Below, piece by piece: positions 31,724 through 34,032 of a stretch of DNA of 34,032 nucleotides. The translations under genes and the position numbers were made by a program. Position 1 is the first letter of the stretch. Each line of letters begins with the position of its first letter. The notes under the pieces are model-generated. The model had not been told where the DNA came from. It ran no database searches and saw only the letters and a program-made list of their open reading frames with translations. Source of the DNA: Bacteroidota bacterium (GTDB taxonomy: Bacteria; Bacteroidota; Bacteroidia; Chitinophagales; UBA10324); NCBI GenBank assembly GCA_014190575.1, contig BJGQ01000033.1, positions 2,427 to 36,458 of the forward strand. The letters are read 5' to 3'.

Positions 31724-32471
31724 CAACATCAAAGCAATTCTTATTGACGACGAAGTAAACTGCACAGATATTCTTTCCATTCAATTGAAGAAACACTGCT
31801 CGAATGTAGAAGTGATTGCCGTTTGCAATTCGGCAAAAGATGGAATCGAAAAAATAAATGAGCTCAACCCCGATGTAATTTTTCTCGACATTGAAATGCC
31901 GCATATGAATGGATTTCGTTTGCTCGAACAATTAACCCCCTTCAATTTCGAAGTGGTTTTCACTACTGCCTATGATGAGTTTGCCATTAAAGCATTTAAG
32001 GTTTGCGCAACCGACTATCTGCTCAAACCGATAGATAAAACAGAATTGATTGAAGCAGTACGAAAAGTGGCAACGAAAAAAAACGGCAACAACAATTCAA
32101 GCACACAGATGACTGAACTATTGAAAATGATTTCATCACAATCGCAGGAGAAAAAAATTGCACTGCCTACAAATGATGGAATGTTATTTCTGAAGCCTTC
32201 AGATATCATTCGTTGCGAAAGCGACAGCAACTACACTTATGTGTTCCTTGCCAACGGAGAAAAAATTTGTGTGACAAAAACTTTAAAACAGGTAGAAGAA
32301 TCACTGCACGGATTTTCTTTTTTCAGAGTACATCAATCGCACCTGGTCAATCTCAATCATGTAATAAAATATAACCGCGACGATTCCGGCATTATTACAT
32401 CAGATGGAACTACAATCACCATCGCACGCCAGCGCAAGGAAGGATTTTTAGAAATGTTTTCGAAAATATAA
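31719..32471 (+). CDS. LytTR-family response regulator
   Basis: The 250-residue protein has a receiver domain (ILIDDEVN with D10 and D11; phospho-acceptor D57 in VIFLDIEMPHMNG; TTAYDEFAIKAF; lysine in YLLKPIDKTEL) and a LytTR DNA-binding domain at about 150-248 (DIIRCESDSNYTYVFLANG, later FFRVHQSHLVNLNHV). LytTR regulators bind tandem direct repeats about two turns apart. Its partner is the propeller/LytS kinase upstream. The exact repeat at 28419-28448 is a candidate autoregulatory site and the dyad at 32547-32559 a possible site before the next gene. Translation starts inside an octamer repeat. Confidence 0.94.
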   Translation: MNNIKAILIDDEVNCTDILSIQLKKHCSNVEVIAVCNSAKDGIEKINELNPDVIFLDIEMPHMNGFRLLEQLTPFNFEVVFTTAYDEFAIKAFKVCATDYLLKPIDKTELIEAVRKVATKKNGNNNSSTQMTELLKMISSQSQEKKIALPTNDGMLFLKPSDIIRCESDSNYTYVFLANGEKICVTKTLKQVEESLHGFSFFRVHQSHLVNLNHVIKYNRDDSGIITSDGTTITIARQRKEGFLEMFSKI

Positions 32472-32483
32472 TTCACTTATCAG

Positions 32484-32510
32484 CCGACGCGGTTTCAGAA
32501 ACCGCGTTGG
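32484..32510. terminator. GC-rich palindrome after the regulator gene, also a dispersed repeat
   Basis: CCGACGCGGTTTC (32484-32496) and GAAACCGCGTTGG (32498-32510) form a 13-bp stem with one wobble, 12 bases after the regulator stop. It can end the operon transcript, though the following bases (TCTTGCACTC) are a poor T-run. The sequence is nearly identical to the palindrome inside the YfhO gene at 12584-12612. Confidence 0.6.
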
Positions 32511-32546
32511 TCTTGCACTCTTCCCGAATTCTCTGTTGTATTTCCA

Positions 32547-32559
32547 AATACTAAGTATT
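32547..32559. promoter_or_regulatory. Dyad AATACT-A-AGTATT, possible operator
   Basis: A perfect 13-base dyad lies 73 bases before the start of the secreted repeat protein gene. Its half-site AATACT is also the end of the direct repeat upstream of the LytS gene at 28419-28448. The half-site is short, so chance is possible. Confidence 0.25.
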
Positions 32560-32578
32560 GCTGCTGCATTCTCAAATC

Positions 32579-32611
32579 TTTAAAACACTCATTTTAATTT
32601 TAACACTTTTG
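32579..32611 (+). promoter_or_regulatory. Candidate promoter of the secreted repeat protein gene
   Basis: TTT (32579-32581), 22 bases, then CACTTTTG (32604-32611) is a one-mismatch -7 element. It shares ACTTTTGTAAAA with the FKBP promoter at 20040. The ATG is 21 bases beyond. Confidence 0.4.
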
Positions 32612-32632
32612 TAAAATCAAAAAAATAAAGCC

Positions 32633-34032
32633 ATGAAAAAATTAATCTTTCTTATTGCAATTGCTTTTGCAATTGACAATGCACTTTTCACCAGTTCCGT
32701 TTCGGCACAATGGAGTTTAACCGGAAATGCAGGTACAACTGCAGGAACTAATTTTATCGGCACTACTGATGCAAAAGATTTTGTTTTCAAAACAAACAGC
32801 ACTGAAAAAGGAAGAGTGAAATCAAACGGCCTGTGGCAATTCGGTGCCACCACTAATCTTGCAAAAATTGATTCGGGTGGAAATCTTTCATTCGCAGGAA
32901 ATGCGGCTTATAAAGTTGCCGGAAATAAATATGCATTTCAGTATGCAGGCAATCCAAATTATGGGTTGTTCTTCAACGCACAATCATTGTTGTATGAATT
33001 CAGAACAAGCACTGCTGCTTCCGTATTTTCTATTGGAGCAAACACAGGAAATGGAATTTTTACAGGCAATTTAAAAGTTGGCGCTTATACTTTTCCCTCA
33101 ACTGACGGAACAAGCGGACAAGTACTGAAAACAAATGGTGCAGGTGTGCTGACCTGGAGCGCTGATAATTCCGGAACCGGAACTTCGCAATGGACAACCA
33201 GCGGCTCAAACATTTATTACAACACCGGTAATGTTGGAATCGGAACAACAACTCCAGCTTCATTGCTTGAAATTTCTTCTGCTCAGCCAGACGCTAAAAT
33301 CGGAATAACAAACAGCGCAAACTTTGGTCGCCTGTTGTTTGCCCAGTCCGGAACAAATTTTAGTTCGGTTCAACAAATAGGCAGCACCTACGGTACAGCA
33401 AACAGACAAAATGCTTTTGAGTTTATGAATCTAACAGCATCGGGTCCCATTTCCTACTGGACCGGTGGCAGCGAGCGCATGCGAATTATCAGCACAGGAA
33501 ATGTTGGAATCGGAACTGTTACACCAAACGCAAAGTTGAATGTGGTTTCTACCGGGTCAAATGTGATGAACATTGATGGAGGCGCTAACATGTATGTAGG
33601 CTTGTATGAAGGCGGAATTTATAAAGGATATTTCGGATCATACTCTGGTGGAGCAGATGATATTGATTTTGGAACAGGAGGGAGTAATCTTTCAGGCAAA
33701 TTGAATTTTGTTATTCAGTCGAATCCTAAAATGACGATTGATGCTGCCGGTAATGTTGGTATAGGAACTACTTCACCAGTTGCTAAATTGCATGTATCAC
33801 TTGCCGATATAAATGTTCCAACAGCTGAATTTGTGAATACAGCAATGGGACCAAATATCAGTTGGGTAAATTTTGGCTCAACAGGTGATTGGTATATCCG
33901 CTCTTCATCCAATTCAGGAAAAGTAATTCTGCAGGATCAAAGTACTTCTACCGGTCCGGTTTGTATCGGAACCACACAATCAGCAAGCGGATACAAGTTG
34001 TGTGTGGACGGAAAAATAATTTGCGAAGAAGT
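32633..34032 (+). CDS. Secreted repeat protein, tail-fibre/S74-type, C-terminus cut off
   Basis: The frame is open from the ATG at 32633 to the window end (466 codons, no stop), so the gene continues beyond. A signal peptide (MKKLIFLIAIAFAIDNALF, cleavage near VSAQW) leads into low-complexity beta-rich sequence in which GNVGIGTTTP-like motifs recur (33231, 33500 and 33753 regions), preceded by DGTSGQVLKTNGAGVLTW, a sequence common in large secreted Bacteroidota proteins. The visible end SGYKLCVDGKIICEE is the usual lead-in to a C-terminal chaperone-of-endosialidase or coiled-coil tail domain, which would trimerise the fibre; that part is outside the window. It follows the LytS/LytTR pair and is a plausible target of it. 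Confidence 0.85.
   Translation, partial: MKKLIFLIAIAFAIDNALFTSSVSAQWSLTGNAGTTAGTNFIGTTDAKDFVFKTNSTEKGRVKSNGLWQFGATTNLAKIDSGGNLSFAGNAAYKVAGNKYAFQYAGNPNYGLFFNAQSLLYEFRTSTAASVFSIGANTGNGIFTGNLKVGAYTFPSTDGTSGQVLKTNGAGVLTWSADNSGTGTSQWTTSGSNIYYNTGNVGIGTTTPASLLEISSAQPDAKIGITNSANFGRLLFAQSGTNFSSVQQIGSTYGTANRQNAFEFMNLTASGPISYWTGGSERMRIISTGNVGIGTVTPNAKLNVVSTGSNVMNIDGGANMYVGLYEGGIYKGYFGSYSGGADDIDFGTGGSNLSGKLNFVIQSNPKMTIDAAGNVGIGTTSPVAKLHVSLADINVPTAEFVNTAMGPNISWVNFGSTGDWYIRSSSNSGKVILQDQSTSTGPVCIGTTQSASGYKLCVDGKIICEE

Noticed and set aside
28492-32471. A polysaccharide utilisation locus regulator
   Set aside because: The propeller kinase lacks the fused receiver and AraC domain of hybrid PUL regulators, and no SusC/SusD or glycoside hydrolase genes are present.

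Overview
The window comes from a Bacteroidota chromosome, probably an environmental Sphingobacteria/Chitinophagia-like lineage. The grounds are a PorP/SprF-type outer-membrane protein next to a PorE-like OmpA protein (type IX secretion, T9SS), two secreted proteins with T9SS C-terminal sorting domains, two-component 'regulator propeller' proteins, DUF4476 and DUF6970-like proteins, AT-rich codon use, little Shine-Dalgarno signal, and promoters that fit the Bacteroidota consensus TTG-N(17-23)-TAnnTTTG. I saw no rRNA, tRNA, transposase, integrase, phage module or CRISPR array.

Layout. 1-1632: the 3' end of a formate-dehydrogenase-like molybdopterin oxidoreductase gene, an orphan gene of unknown function on the other strand, and a frameshifted second copy of the oxidoreductase 3' end. 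1633-4802: a T9SS-associated pair (PorE-like, PorP/SprF). 5030-14886: a surface-glycan locus with a flippase, two GT-B glycosyltransferases, two methyltransferases, a YfhO-type multi-spanning protein and, inside it, a T9SS cargo gene. 15000-16894: SDR-type L-threonine dehydrogenase and a conserved single-span membrane protein. 16959-19933: an OmpR-type regulator and histidine kinase, a FISUMP-domain T9SS cargo gene, and a 60-bp relic of a second regulator gene. 20068-23375: FKBP isomerase, an unknown secreted protein, a propeller lipoprotein and a phosphopantetheinyl transferase. 23473-25389: dnaG on the minus strand. 25587-28281: DUF4476 protein, small DUF6970-like lipoprotein and acetyl-CoA acetyltransferase. 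28492-32471: a propeller/LytS-type sensor kinase with its LytTR regulator. 32633 to the window end: a long secreted repeat protein running off the edge.

How the parts work together. The T9SS pair, the sorting-domain cargo and the glycan genes all concern building and decorating the outer surface. Two separate signalling systems (OmpR/HisKA and LytTR/LytS) sit beside secreted-protein genes that are plausible targets.

The most unusual signals are structural. Two genes (the oxidoreductase and the response regulator) each have a degenerate second copy of only their 3' end, separated from the intact gene by one accessory gene. Several palindromic repeat families occur, and two of them lie inside reading frames: in the signal-peptide region of the gene at 20605 and in the YfhO gene, whose repeat has a near-identical intergenic copy at 32484. 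A perfect 10-bp direct repeat with 20-bp periodicity sits upstream of the LytS/LytTR operon and is a candidate autoregulatory site.
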